Under the pieces are notes generated by a model that saw only the letters and a program-made list of their open reading frames with translations, made no database searches and had not been told where the DNA came from. The position numbers and the translations under genes were made by a program. Shown one piece after another: positions 15,837 through 24,870 of a DNA stretch of 64,000 nt. Each line of letters begins with the position of its first letter. Within the stretch, counting starts at the first letter, position 1. Source of the stretch: Campylobacter concisus (GTDB taxonomy: Bacteria; Campylobacterota; Campylobacteria; Campylobacterales; Campylobacteraceae); NCBI RefSeq assembly GCF_001891085.1, contig NZ_JXUP01000001.1, positions 124,001 to 188,000 of the forward strand, read 5' to 3'.

Positions 15837-16470
15837 AGTTTTTCTTTAGACTTTTTAGCACGAAATTTGCAAGCTCAAGTCCCTTTGAGCGGTGAGAAAT
15901 TTCAAGCTTTGTCTCATTATCTAGCTCGCCAAGTGTCTTGTTAAAGCCATCTGGGATAAAGAGCGCGTCATAGCCAAAGCCGTTTGTGCCACGCTCCTCA
16001 TCAATCGCCCTTCCATACATAAAGCCATGCGTCGTGTAATCACCAAATTTCGAGCTAATAGCGATACAGGCGGTGTAATGAGCTGGTGAGCTCTTTAAAT
16101 TTAGTGCCTTTAGCTTGCTAATTAACTTTGCTCTATTGTTTGCGTCATTTGCGTTTTTGCCGCATACTTTGCCATTTTCATCAAGGTCAAAATAGCGAGC
16201 TGAATAAATCCCCGGCTCACCGCCAATTGCATCCACGCTAATGCCGCTATCATCGCTAAGAGCGATAAATTCGTTATCAAGCCCCTGCTCTTTAAGCTTT
16301 GCAAAAACGGCTCTTGACTTTATGAGCGCATTTTGCTGAAAGCTGCTGCCATCTTCAACGATCTCAAATGGCTTTATAACCTCGCTTAGAGCGTAAATTT
16401 CATAGCCCTTTAAAAACTCTTTTATCTCTTTTACTTTGTCTAAATTTGATGTCGCAAGCACGATCTTCAT
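15829..16470 (-). CDS. rdgB: XTP/dITP pyrophosphatase
   Basis: A 213-residue HAM1/RdgB enzyme that hydrolyses non-canonical purine triphosphates (dITP, XTP) to monophosphates and so keeps them out of DNA. The family landmarks are all seen: IVLATSNLDKVKEI at the start, ALSDDSGISVDAIGGEPGIYSARY around residue 73, and GFGYDALFIPDG followed by ISHRSKGLE. The ATG at 16470 begins directly with the conserved strand. The 3' end overlaps the TPR gene on the opposite strand. Confidence 0.95.
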   Translation of the reverse strand: MKIVLATSNLDKVKEIKEFLKGYEIYALSEVIKPFEIVEDGSSFQQNALIKSRAVFAKLKEQGLDNEFIALSDDSGISVDAIGGEPGIYSARYFDLDENGKVCGKNANDANNRAKLISKLKALNLKSSPAHYTACIAISSKFGDYTTHGFMYGRAIDEERGTNGFGYDALFIPDGFNKTLGELDNETKLEISHRSKGLELANFVLKSLKKNFS

Positions 16471-16583
16471 TGCAAGAGCTCCTTGATTTTTGGGCGTATT
16501 TTACAAAAAAGTAGATTAAATTTTTAAATTTAAATTAGCGTTAAAATGATAAACTTAGTCCTTTTAAAAATAAGGAAAATTTT

Positions 16584-17885
16584 ATGTTAAAAAGCGTTTT
16601 ACCACTATCTTTTATCATAGCAAGCAGATTTTTAGGTCTTTTTATAGTTTTGCCAGTGCTTAGCCTTTATGCCTTAAACTTACGCGGAGCAAACGAGTTT
16701 TTAGTAGGGCTAATAGTAGGTGTCTATGCGATCTCACAAATGATATTTCAAGTACCTTTTGGAGCGCTCTCGGATAGGATAGGACGCAAAAAAACATTAA
16801 CGATCGGACTTTTGGTTTTTATCATCGGCTCAATAATTTGTGCACTTACAAGCGATATTTTTACCATGCTATTTGGTAGATTTTTACAAGGTGTAGGTGC
16901 TATCGGAGCAGTTGCGACTGCGATGATAAGTGACTATATAACAGAAGAAAAACGTTCAAAAGCCATGGCGATAATGGGTGCTTTTATAGGGCTTAGCTTC
17001 ACGCTTTCGATGGTACTTGGGCCGCTTCTTGCCAAAGACTACGGACTTTCAAGTCTCTTTTATCTAAGTGCCGCTCTTAGCCTACTTTGCATTGTACTTC
17101 TTTACACTGTTGTGCCAAAAGAGATAAAAGTGAGTGCTAAAAGTGAAAAAGTGCCATTTGGTAAGCTTTTTTTACAAAAAGACTACATGATCATAAATTT
17201 TACCTCTTTCATGCAAAAGATGCTAGCAAGCATCGCATTTTTGGTGATCCCTATCGTTTTAGTAAAAGAGTACGGTTACGAAAGCAGCGAGCTTTACAAG
17301 ATCTATTCACTTGGCGCCGTGCTTGGCTTTTTGGCTATGGGGCTAGCTGGCGCCCTTGGCGATGGCAAGGGACTTAGCAAGGTCATCTTGATAGCTGGTA
17401 CGCTGCTTTTTGCCCTAACCTACACTATTTTTGCCATTAGTTTTACGCTTTTTATCTTCGTTTTGGGAGTTGCTATATTTTTTATAGGATTTAATCTTCA
17501 CGAACCCATCATGCAATCAACTGCGACAAAATTTGTAAAATCCTCACAAAAAGGCTCAGCCCTTGGTGTATTTAATTCATTTGGTTATTTAGGAAGCTTT
17601 GTTGGAGGTGCATTTGGTGGATACATCTTGCATGCTTTTGGCTTTAAAGTACTCGCCATCATTTGCGTGGTGCTTTGCGTGATCTGGCTTGTTTTGCTCT
17701 TTAGCCTAAGCAATCCAAGAATTTTTAAAAATATCTATCTAAGCCCTGAAGTAAGCTTAAATTTAGAGTTACTAAATAGCCAAAAAGGCGTAGTCGATTA
17801 TTACAAAAACGAGAAAAATCAAGTGATCAAATTTGACTCTCGCCTAACAAGCGAGGCTGCTTTAAAAGAGAGCTTGAAGTTTTGA
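16584..17885 (+). CDS. MFS transporter
   Basis: A 433-residue major facilitator protein with twelve spans. MFS motif A is GALSDRIGRKKTLTIG near residue 60, and the fourth-fifth span region reads GRFLQGVGAIGAVATAMISDY, as in drug or small-molecule efflux members. After the last span there is a cytoplasmic tail of about 55 residues (SPEVSLNLELLNSQKGVVDY...), longer than usual and unassigned. It has its own start region (ATAAGGAAAATTTT before the ATG) and is coupled to the next gene: the TTG start there overlaps this stop. The substrate is unknown. Confidence 0.85.
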   Translation: MLKSVLPLSFIIASRFLGLFIVLPVLSLYALNLRGANEFLVGLIVGVYAISQMIFQVPFGALSDRIGRKKTLTIGLLVFIIGSIICALTSDIFTMLFGRFLQGVGAIGAVATAMISDYITEEKRSKAMAIMGAFIGLSFTLSMVLGPLLAKDYGLSSLFYLSAALSLLCIVLLYTVVPKEIKVSAKSEKVPFGKLFLQKDYMIINFTSFMQKMLASIAFLVIPIVLVKEYGYESSELYKIYSLGAVLGFLAMGLAGALGDGKGLSKVILIAGTLLFALTYTIFAISFTLFIFVLGVAIFFIGFNLHEPIMQSTATKFVKSSQKGSALGVFNSFGYLGSFVGGAFGGYILHAFGFKVLAIICVVLCVIWLVLLFSLSNPRIFKNIYLSPEVSLNLELLNSQKGVVDYYKNEKNQVIKFDSRLTSEAALKESLKF

Positions 17886-19018
17886 TCTATGACGTCATCA
17901 TCGTTGGCGCTGGTGCTAGCGGGCTCTTTTTAGGGGCAAATTTAAAGGGTAAAAAGATTGCTATCTTAGAAAAAAATAGTAGTGCTGGCAAAAAAATCCT
18001 AGCAAGTGGTGGTGGCAGATGCAACATCACAAACCGCTTCATAAGCGCTAAAAACTATCTTGGCGAGCAAAAATTTATAGAGCAAATTTTAAAAGTGCTG
18101 ACTCCAGATCAAGTTTTAAAATTTTTTAGCGAGCTTAAATTTAGTGAGCAAAAGCAAAATCAATTTTTCTGCGATAGTGGCGCAAAGAGCGTCTTGAGCG
18201 TACTTTTAAAAAGGCAAAATACAGAAATTTTTTACAATAAAGAGGTTCTTGGCGCTAAAAAAGTAGATGAAATTTTTGAAATTTCAACCAAAAGTGAAAA
18301 ATTTAGAGCCAAAAATTTAGTCGTTGCAAGTGGAGGATTAAGCTATAAAGCTCTTGGCGCAAGCGACATTGGTTATAAAATAGCAAATGATTTTGGCATT
18401 GAAACATCAACTCTTTCGCCTGCACTTGTTGGATTTAGCGTACAAAAAGATGAGTTTTGGTTTAAAGAACTTAGTGGCGTTAGCCTAAAGGCAGACGTAA
18501 AGATAAATAGTAAAAATGAGAGCTATAAATTTAGTGGGGACTTACTTTTTACACATAGGGGCATAAGCGGACCAGCGATACTAAATGCCTCGCTATTTTG
18601 GCAAAAGGGCCGAATTTGCATAAATTTTTTACCCAAATTTAGTGAGAAAAATTTAATAGATGGCAAAAAACAGCTTAGCTCGGTTTTGCCCTTGCCAAAG
18701 AGATTTGTACTAGAATTTTTAAAAAATTTTGGCTTAAAAGACAGAGCCTTTTATGAATTTAACGACAATGATAGACAAATAATAAAAAGGCTTTTTGCTT
18801 ATGAATTTGCCCCAGCCGGGACATTTGGCTTTGAAAGAGCGGAAGTTACAAAAGGCGGCATAAAGAGTGAATTTTTAGATGAAAATTTACAAGCTTCTAA
18901 CGTTAAGGGACTTTATTTTATTGGTGAAGTCTTGGATATTACTGGCATGCTTGGCGGATATAACTTACATTTTGCATTTGCAAGCGCTCTAAAAGTGGCT
19001 AGGATCTTAAATCTATGA
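17882..19018 (+). CDS. BaiN/HI0933-type FAD flavoprotein
   Basis: A 378-residue NAD(P)/FAD-dependent oxidoreductase of the HI0933/YhiN (BaiN-like) family. The FAD-binding GAGASGLFLG is at residues 9-18, the family-specific SGGGRCNITN at about 42-51, and the closing GEVLDITGMLGGYNLHFAFASA at the C-terminus. The reaction of most members is unknown. The start is TTG 17882, overlapping the TGA of the MFS gene; no nearby ATG would keep the first strand. The 247 bases after it (19019-19265) contain no gene that I can detect, only A/T-rich DNA. Confidence 0.88.
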   Translation: MIYDVIIVGAGASGLFLGANLKGKKIAILEKNSSAGKKILASGGGRCNITNRFISAKNYLGEQKFIEQILKVLTPDQVLKFFSELKFSEQKQNQFFCDSGAKSVLSVLLKRQNTEIFYNKEVLGAKKVDEIFEISTKSEKFRAKNLVVASGGLSYKALGASDIGYKIANDFGIETSTLSPALVGFSVQKDEFWFKELSGVSLKADVKINSKNESYKFSGDLLFTHRGISGPAILNASLFWQKGRICINFLPKFSEKNLIDGKKQLSSVLPLPKRFVLEFLKNFGLKDRAFYEFNDNDRQIIKRLFAYEFAPAGTFGFERAEVTKGGIKSEFLDENLQASNVKGLYFIGEVLDITGMLGGYNLHFAFASALKVARILNL

Positions 19019-19265
19019 TCTCCAATAAGTTAGCTAATTTTAGATAAATTTTTATATTTTAAATAAGATAAATTTACTATGAAAGTAGGCTTTTAAGAAA
19101 ATCAATTTAAGTAATTTAGATGTTAAAAATTCATAATAAATATTTTTAAAAAGATTTTGCGCCAAACAAAGGTAATAAATTTTTGGAGTAAATTTTATAA
19201 CCAAGCAAGCTAAACGTTAGGTTGAATTTAATTTAAAGTATAAGTAGTTTAGGAGTATTAGATTA

Positions 19266-19904
19266 TTAAACCTCTTTTATAAAGCTAACGGCTTCAAATG
19301 GGTTTGAGAAAATATGTTTACTAAATTTCTCCAAATCACTCTTTTGACCATATCCACAAGTTAGACCCACGCCTGTAACAAAGGCAGCTTGTGCAGCCAT
19401 TAGATCCATAATGGTATCACCTACCATAAATGCATTATTTTTATCTTTATTAAGTCTATCTAAAGCCAAATTTATTGGCTCTGGATTTGGTTTTGGATTA
19501 GCAATATCGTCTCTTCCAATAACAGTTTTTATATATTTCATAACCCCTAAATGCTCAAGCAAGATAATAGAAAATTTTGAAGTTTTCGTAGTAACTATAC
19601 CAATATCAGCAAAGCTACTTGCCTCCTTCAATGCTTCACTTGCATAATCTAAGAGTACCGTCTCATCAAGATAAATTTTTTCGTAGCAAGCTTTATATTC
19701 TTTTATATAGCTATCAATTAAATTTTTGCTTGCACCAAGTCTTTCAAACATTATTTCAAGCGGATGACCAACCAAAGACTTTAATGCATTATGGTCTGGC
19801 TTTTTTTTGCCATGAGATAAAAAAGCTCTATCAAATCCTTTAAAAATAGCAGAAGTTGAGTCAATAAGTGTACCGTCTAAATCAAAAAGTATGGTTTTTT
19901 CCAT
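19266..19904 (-). CDS. HAD-superfamily phosphatase, Gph-like
   Basis: A hydrolase of about 212 residues resembling phosphoglycolate phosphatase or PpaX. The HAD motifs are motif I FDLDGTLID (nucleophile Asp), motif II IVTTKTS, motif III lysine near IANPKPNPEP, and motif IV VGDTIMDLMAA. GGAG lies seven bases before the ATG at 19904, and another ATG stands at 19907. A longer frame to 19952 can be rejected: it would run through the UUCG-loop terminator of the upstream gene at 19929-19950. The gene follows cadF/ompA on the same strand but behind that terminator. Confidence 0.85.
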   Translation of the reverse strand: MEKTILFDLDGTLIDSTSAIFKGFDRAFLSHGKKKPDHNALKSLVGHPLEIMFERLGASKNLIDSYIKEYKACYEKIYLDETVLLDYASEALKEASSFADIGIVTTKTSKFSIILLEHLGVMKYIKTVIGRDDIANPKPNPEPINLALDRLNKDKNNAFMVGDTIMDLMAAQAAFVTGVGLTCGYGQKSDLEKFSKHIFSNPFEAVSFIKEV

Positions 19905-19928
19905 CATTTTCTCCGTAGAAATAAAAAA

Positions 19929-19950
19929 GGGCCTAGCCGAAGCTAAGCCC
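19929..19950 (-). terminator. Strong terminator after cadF/ompA
   Basis: On the minus strand GGGCTTAGC-TTCG-GCTAGGCCC forms a 9-bp stem (one G-U pair) capped by a UUCG tetraloop and followed by CTTTTTTATTT. It is a textbook intrinsic terminator and fixes the start of the next gene at 19904 or 19907. Confidence 0.92.
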
Positions 19951-19978
19951 AAAAAGAAGTAACTTTAAACAATTAAGA

Positions 19979-20995
19979 TTATTTATTGAAAGTAGCTTCA
20001 ACGCGTCTATTTTGAGCGCGGCCTTCTTTAGTTTTGTTTGTAGCAATTGGTTTAAGCTCACCGTAGCCAACTGTTGAAATTTTATCCTCACTTACGCCAT
20101 AGCCAGCAAGAACATCAGCTACAGCTTTTGCTCTTTTTTCAGATAGTTTTTGGTTATAAGCTTCTGCGCCTACGCTATCAGTGTGACCAGCAAGTACAAC
20201 TTTATAATCTGGGTGTTCGCCCATGAAGTCAGCTACTTTTTTGATCTCAGCTGCATATTTTGGTCCAACTTTGTAGCTATCAAATGCAAAGTTAACATCT
20301 AGATCTCTAAGAACGATAACTTTCTCGCATCCTCTTTCGTCAACAACCACGCCAGCTGGAGTGTTAGGGCATTGATCTATATCATTTGGCACGCCATCAT
20401 TATCATCATCAAGAACTGGAGTTGCTGCTGGAGTTGCTGCTGCAACTGGAGCTGCTGCCACAACTGGAGCTGCTTTTGAGTCAAGACCGATACCAAAGCC
20501 TAGTGAATAGAATAGGTTATGATCAGCATGTTCAAATTTGATAGCGTCTCTTGCTTCTGCTTTAAGAGCGAATCTATCAGTTACTTGATATCTTAAACCA
20601 AAACCATATTGGCCAAAACCGCCATCTTCATTTTTAACAAAAATAGCTGGAACATCTTCATAACCAGCACCAACTAAGCCATATAGACTAACTGGTCCAA
20701 AATCAACTATATCTTTTACAAGATTTGCATGATATCTAAGAACTCTTCCTTCTCTTGTTAAGCTACCTGTTTTTTCTTTTGCTTTTTGAGTGTAATCAAC
20801 ACCAAGCTCTACTTGGTCAAAGAAAAAATCTTCAAGATTTCTAGCAGCTCTAACACCAACGAAGTTGTGGTCTTTTACACGTAAATTTCCCTCTGGGTGA
20901 ACACCACCAATAGTTGGAGTAACTTCATAATTATATGCTGCGTTAGACGCAAAAACCGCTGTTGCGGCAACAATAGCTAAAGCAATCTTTTTCAT
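19979..20995 (-). CDS. cadF: OmpA-family outer membrane protein, CadF-like
   Basis: A 338-residue protein: signal peptide MKKIALAIVAATAVFASNA, an eight-stranded barrel to about residue 180, an Ala/Pro linker, a type-3 thrombospondin calcium-type repeat (DDDNDGVPNDIDQCPN), then an OmpA peptidoglycan-binding domain with GHTDSVGAEAYNQKLSEKRA near residue 270. The barrel stretches GGFGQYGFGLRYQVTDRFALK and ARDAIKFEHADHNLFYSLG closely follow C. jejuni CadF, the fibronectin-binding adhesin, as remembered. It links the outer membrane to the wall and may adhere to host fibronectin; that last role is inferred. The gene is single, with a strong terminator. Confidence 0.88.
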   Translation of the reverse strand: MKKIALAIVAATAVFASNAAYNYEVTPTIGGVHPEGNLRVKDHNFVGVRAARNLEDFFFDQVELGVDYTQKAKEKTGSLTREGRVLRYHANLVKDIVDFGPVSLYGLVGAGYEDVPAIFVKNEDGGFGQYGFGLRYQVTDRFALKAEARDAIKFEHADHNLFYSLGFGIGLDSKAAPVVAAAPVAAATPAATPVLDDDNDGVPNDIDQCPNTPAGVVVDERGCEKVIVLRDLDVNFAFDSYKVGPKYAAEIKKVADFMGEHPDYKVVLAGHTDSVGAEAYNQKLSEKRAKAVADVLAGYGVSEDKISTVGYGELKPIATNKTKEGRAQNRRVEATFNK

Positions 20996-21115
20996 ATTTA
21001 GAATTCCTTTCTTAGGATTTATTTTAAAGTGGTTACATTTTAACTGAATAAAATTTAACCGACTCTAAATCATAATTTAATTAACAATGTAAATTTGAAA
21101 TTTACACAACTTAAA

Positions 21116-21145
21116 TTTTTGCAAATGCAAAAGCACTTGCAAAAA
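21116..21145 (-). terminator. Terminator after rpsI
   Basis: TTTTTGCAA (21116-21124) pairs with TTGCAAAAA (21137-21145), with an inner TGC/GCA and an AAAA loop. It lies five bases past the rpsI stop and is nearly symmetric, so it could stop transcription from either side. Confidence 0.75.
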
Positions 21146-21149
21146 TTCA

Positions 21150-21539
21150 TTAACGTTTAGAGAATTGTGGGCTTCTTCTAGCCTTTCTTCTACCAAATTT
21201 CTTACGTTCAACAACACGAGAATCTCTAGTTAGCAAGCCTTTTGGTTTAAGCGCTGCTCTAAAATCAGCATCCATGTCAGCTAAAGCACGTGAAATGCCG
21301 TGTCTTAAAGCCTCAGCTTGTGCTGAATAACCACCACCTAAGGTTGTAGCTACTACATCTATTAAACTCTCTTGTTTAGTAACTAGAAGTGGCTGAATTA
21401 CTTTAAGCTTTATAGCTTCATGTCCACCAAGCCAAGTATTAAGATCCATACCATTTACTACGATTTTACCGCTTCCAGCTTTTATCCAAACCTTTGCTAC
21501 GGCAGTTTTTCTTTTACCAGTTGCATAAACTTTTGCCAT
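21150..21539 (-). CDS. rpsI: 30S ribosomal protein S9
   Basis: 129 residues, the usual length. [20 protein letters not shown] at the start and the basic end [12 protein letters not shown] are diagnostic; the C-terminal tail reaches the P-site tRNA in the ribosome. It follows rplM after two bases in the conserved L13-S9 operon. Confidence 0.98.
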   Translation of the reverse strand: MAKVYATGKRKTAVAKVWIKAGSGKIVVNGMDLNTWLGGHEAIKLKVIQPLLVTKQESLIDVVATTLGGGYSAQAEALRHGISRALADMDADFRAALKPKGLLTRDSRVVERKKFGRRKARRSPQFSKR

Positions 21540-21541
21540 AA

Positions 21542-21970
21542 TTATTTTCCTTCTTTTTTAGCTATTTGTGCCGTATGAGGATGCTCACTGCCAGCATAAA
21601 CTTTTAGTTTTTTTATCATCTCTCTTCCAAGTTTAGTTTTTGGAAGCATTCCACGAACAGCTAATTTAAATAGTTTTTCTGGCTTATTTGCTATCAAATC
21701 GCCAAATTTTTCACTCTTTACGCTACCAAAGTATCCTGAGTGTCTGTGATAAAGTTTATCTTCAGCTTTGTTATTACCAGTAAATTCTACTTTTGAAGCA
21801 TTTATGATGATAACATAGTCGCCACAATCTACATTTGGCGTGAAGCATGGTTTGTTTTTGCCACGAAGTATAGTTGCTACTTCAGTTAGCAATCTACCAA
21901 AACGTTTACCAGCTGCATCAACAACGATCCAGTCTCGTTTAACTTCGTTTGGCTTTGTTATTTTTGTCAT
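21542..21970 (-). CDS. rplM: 50S ribosomal protein L13
   Basis: 142 residues. [39 protein letters not shown] and HRHSGYFGS are standard L13 stretches. It is an early-assembly protein of the large subunit and the first gene of the rplM-rpsI operon. An AGGTAAG ribosome site precedes the ATG at 21970. Confidence 0.98.
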   Translation of the reverse strand: MTKITKPNEVKRDWIVVDAAGKRFGRLLTEVATILRGKNKPCFTPNVDCGDYVIIINASKVEFTGNNKAEDKLYHRHSGYFGSVKSEKFGDLIANKPEKLFKLAVRGMLPKTKLGREMIKKLKVYAGSEHPHTAQIAKKEGK

Positions 21971-22005
21971 TTTCTTACCTTTGCCAAGTTAATTTTTGAG
22001 TTGTG

Positions 22006-22011
22006 ATTGTA
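22006..22011 (-). promoter_or_regulatory. Minus-10 box of the rplM-rpsI operon
   Basis: TACAAT on the minus strand, about 36 bases before the rplM start codon, lies in the only gap between addA and rplM and follows A/T-rich sequence. It would give the ribosomal genes a promoter separate from addBA. Confidence 0.45.
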
Positions 22012-22050
22012 TTTAAACAATGCTTTTATAAAGCTTAAATTAAGTAGCAT

Positions 22051-24870
22051 TTAAACTTCAATATATGAAATTTTTCCATCAAGAGCGTAGAAGATGACGG
22101 CGATTATACTATGCTTTGGATAAAATTTACTTAATGCCTCTTTGTATTCTCCAACTTGTTTTTTATTTTCCTCGATATTTTTATCGGTCGTTTTATAGTC
22201 AATCACACAAATTTCGCTCTCTCCAATACAAAATAAGTCCATCTGTTTTAGTCCATTTTTTACTTTAAATGGCTGTTCTTTGTAAATTTCTTTATCTTTT
22301 ATGCACTTTAGAAATTTTGGCTTATTTATTAGCATTTTTGCTCGTTTAAAGGCACCTTCAAGTCTATCAGGTGAGAGAAATTTATAAAATTTATTTAGCA
22401 TTAAACTCTTAGCTTTTAAAAGCGATTTTTCATCAAATTTCTCACTCATCTCAAGTAAATAGTGAAATGCTAAACCAAAATAGATTGCCTCTAAATTTTT
22501 ACCGCTCGTTTTTTGCTCTCTTGCCTCTACATCTTGCCTTTCTATCTTTAAAATTTCAGGCATTTTTTCATCTTTTATAGCCTCTTTTTGCTCGCTCTTG
22601 CTAGGTAAAATTTTGCCAAAGCTAAGCTCTTTTAGATCAAGATAGTCGTTTACTTCACTTTTATCACTTCTATTATAAAAAGAAAAAAAGCTAGGACTAT
22701 TTCCACTTGGAGTAGCTTGTTTAATGATAATAAGCGACTTTGTAGCCCTAGTGAAAGCAACGTAAATTTTATTGATATTTTCTTGCTTCTCAAGCTCTTT
22801 CATTTGCTCTAACACGCCAGCATACTCAGGGTCAAAATTTTCTCTACCAGAAATTCTACTTTTTACTATCCACTCGCCTTTTTCGTTATATTCTGTTATA
22901 AAGTTTGAGTCATCGCCCCTGCCCTTACTCATCATATCGCAAACTATCACGTGAGCAAACTCGAGCCCTTTTGACTTATGAACAGTCATTATCTTTACGC
23001 CGTCAGCATTTTTAGGACTGATTTTAGAACTAAAATTTTCAAGATTAAAGATAAAATCACTTAAATTTTTGTAGCCGCTACTTAGCTCAAAAAGCCTTAG
23101 AATATCAACATCAGCCATATTTATATATAAATTTTTAGCTAGATAAAATAGGCTTTTTGTCGCACTATCTTCAGCTTTTATTTTTAATTTTTTAGGATTT
23201 GTATTTACGAGTGCTTTTACATTTTTTTCATAAATTTCTTCACCAAAAAGACAAAATTTTGCATACTCGATAATCGCTGCAACAAACGGCGTTCGCTTTA
23301 GCTCCAAGGTGCCTTCATTTACGCCTTTTATCCCCTCACTGCTAAGCACCTCTGAGATGAGGCTGATGTCACTATTTTTCCAGCAAAGCACAGTTATCTC
23401 ACTTGCATTTACGCCAGCAGAAAGTAGCTCTTTTACTTGCGAAACTGCTGCACCAGCAATATCTTCAACGCTTAGCACACGCAAGTAGCCGTAGTCATCT
23501 TCCTTGGCCTCAAAATAAGGACACTCGCCACTTACTTTGTAGTTTAGCTCCTTATCTTTTTTAGCTGGCTCTTGTGGCTCAAAACTAAGTCCATATCTAT
23601 GATAAATTTCTTCAAAAACAGCGTTATTAAATTTCACTAAAGCCTTTAAGCTGCGGTAGTTGCTTGGTAAATTTTCTATATCTATCTGACTAAAATCATC
23701 TCCAAGCTTATCGAAAAGCTCTTTTTTACCGCCCCTAAATTTATAAATGCTCTGCTTCGTATCTCCAACGTAAAAAAAGCTTCCGAGTCCGTTTTGTCCG
23801 TATCCTGAAACGATCTCGGTGATGAGCGGCAAGATGATCTCATATTGGATCACGTTTGTATCTTGAAACTCATCTATCAAAAGGTGATTTATACGGCCAT
23901 CAAGCCTAAAGTAAAGCACATCTTTATCAAAATTTTCAACCAAAAGCTTAAAGACCAGCTTATTTATATCAGCAAAACTTAAAGCGTTTATCTCTTTATT
24001 TAGCTCTAAATTTGAGTGTTTATAAACATTTAAGAGCTTGCTAAAACCGCTAAGTCTATATCTTTCGACCTCTAAAATATACTCTTTTGCCGCCTCTTTT
24101 AGCTTTACAAAAAGCTCATCAAGCTCACTTGTATAAATTTTGCTAAAAGTGCGGTAATCCAGGCTCTCTCTTTCAAAGACCTTATTTTTAAAAAGCTCAA
24201 ATAAATTTTGCTCACTAAATGTCTTTTTGGCCGTATCGCTAGCACCATTTTGCAAGGCTATATGCTCATTTATCTCCTTTTGCGCTGCTCTTACCTTGCT
24301 ATCATCTGGATAGCTTGCGCCGCTATCTTTTAGCTCGCCGCCAAAACTCTCATAAAATTTAGCCAAAGTCTGCGAAAAGCTCGCCTCTTTTTGGCTTGAG
24401 ATGATCATCATGAGTGCAAGCTCACTAAGAAGCTTTTGATCTTTACTTGCCTCTTTTACAAATTTTTTCCACGCCAAATCTTGCAGACTATCTTGCACGC
24501 TGTAATCAGGACTAAGCCCTAAATTTTGACTAAATTTCTTTAGGATTCCAGAGAAAAATGCATCAAATGTATAAATTTTTAGCTCACTTTGTAAAAACCT
24601 ATCAAGCTTCTCATCGCGTCTTTTTATGACCTCATCTTGGCTCAAACTAAGCTCTTTGCAAAGCTTTTCAAGCTCGTCTTTTTTGTTTTGCAAGTCCAAA
24701 AAAGTTGTGATTATGCGCTCTTTCATCTCATTGGCCGCTTTTTTGGTAAAGGTTAGAGCGATGATCTCGTTTATATTTTCGCCTCTAAGCACCAAAGCGA
24801 TATAACGAACGCTTAAAGCGAATGTTTTCCCGCTTCCAGCACTTGCTTTTAGGGCTAAAAAATCTTTCAT
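22051..24870 (-). CDS. addA: AddA/RecB-like helicase-nuclease subunit
   Basis: A 939-residue UvrD-type helicase fused to a RecB-like nuclease. Walker A is ASAGSGKTFAL at residues 8-18. Motif Ia and neighbours read ALTFTKKAANEMKERI, motif II LLIDEFQDTN, motif III VGDTKQSIYKFRGG, motif V TVHKSKGLEF and motif VI YVAFTRA. The C-terminal PD-(D/E)xK core ends in VIDYKTT near residue 891. With AddB it resects double-strand breaks for RecA. It overlaps addB by four bases (ATGA) and is downstream of it. This shortened AddA form is usual in Campylobacter and Helicobacter. Confidence 0.92.
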   Translation of the reverse strand: MKDFLALKASAGSGKTFALSVRYIALVLRGENINEIIALTFTKKAANEMKERIITTFLDLQNKKDELEKLCKELSLSQDEVIKRRDEKLDRFLQSELKIYTFDAFFSGILKKFSQNLGLSPDYSVQDSLQDLAWKKFVKEASKDQKLLSELALMMIISSQKEASFSQTLAKFYESFGGELKDSGASYPDDSKVRAAQKEINEHIALQNGASDTAKKTFSEQNLFELFKNKVFERESLDYRTFSKIYTSELDELFVKLKEAAKEYILEVERYRLSGFSKLLNVYKHSNLELNKEINALSFADINKLVFKLLVENFDKDVLYFRLDGRINHLLIDEFQDTNVIQYEIILPLITEIVSGYGQNGLGSFFYVGDTKQSIYKFRGGKKELFDKLGDDFSQIDIENLPSNYRSLKALVKFNNAVFEEIYHRYGLSFEPQEPAKKDKELNYKVSGECPYFEAKEDDYGYLRVLSVEDIAGAAVSQVKELLSAGVNASEITVLCWKNSDISLISEVLSSEGIKGVNEGTLELKRTPFVAAIIEYAKFCLFGEEIYEKNVKALVNTNPKKLKIKAEDSATKSLFYLAKNLYINMADVDILRLFELSSGYKNLSDFIFNLENFSSKISPKNADGVKIMTVHKSKGLEFAHVIVCDMMSKGRGDDSNFITEYNEKGEWIVKSRISGRENFDPEYAGVLEQMKELEKQENINKIYVAFTRATKSLIIIKQATPSGNSPSFFSFYNRSDKSEVNDYLDLKELSFGKILPSKSEQKEAIKDEKMPEILKIERQDVEAREQKTSGKNLEAIYFGLAFHYLLEMSEKFDEKSLLKAKSLMLNKFYKFLSPDRLEGAFKRAKMLINKPKFLKCIKDKEIYKEQPFKVKNGLKQMDLFCIGESEICVIDYKTTDKNIEENKKQVGEYKEALSKFYPKHSIIAVIFYALDGKISYIEV

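Noticed and set aside
19019-19265. A gene or small RNA in the 247-base gap after the flavoprotein
   Set aside because: No reading frame with a ribosome site and no strong hairpin could be seen.
19905-19952. Longer N-terminus for the HAD phosphatase
   Set aside because: It would read through the UUCG-loop terminator at 19929-19950, and GGAG lies right before the ATG at 19907/19904.
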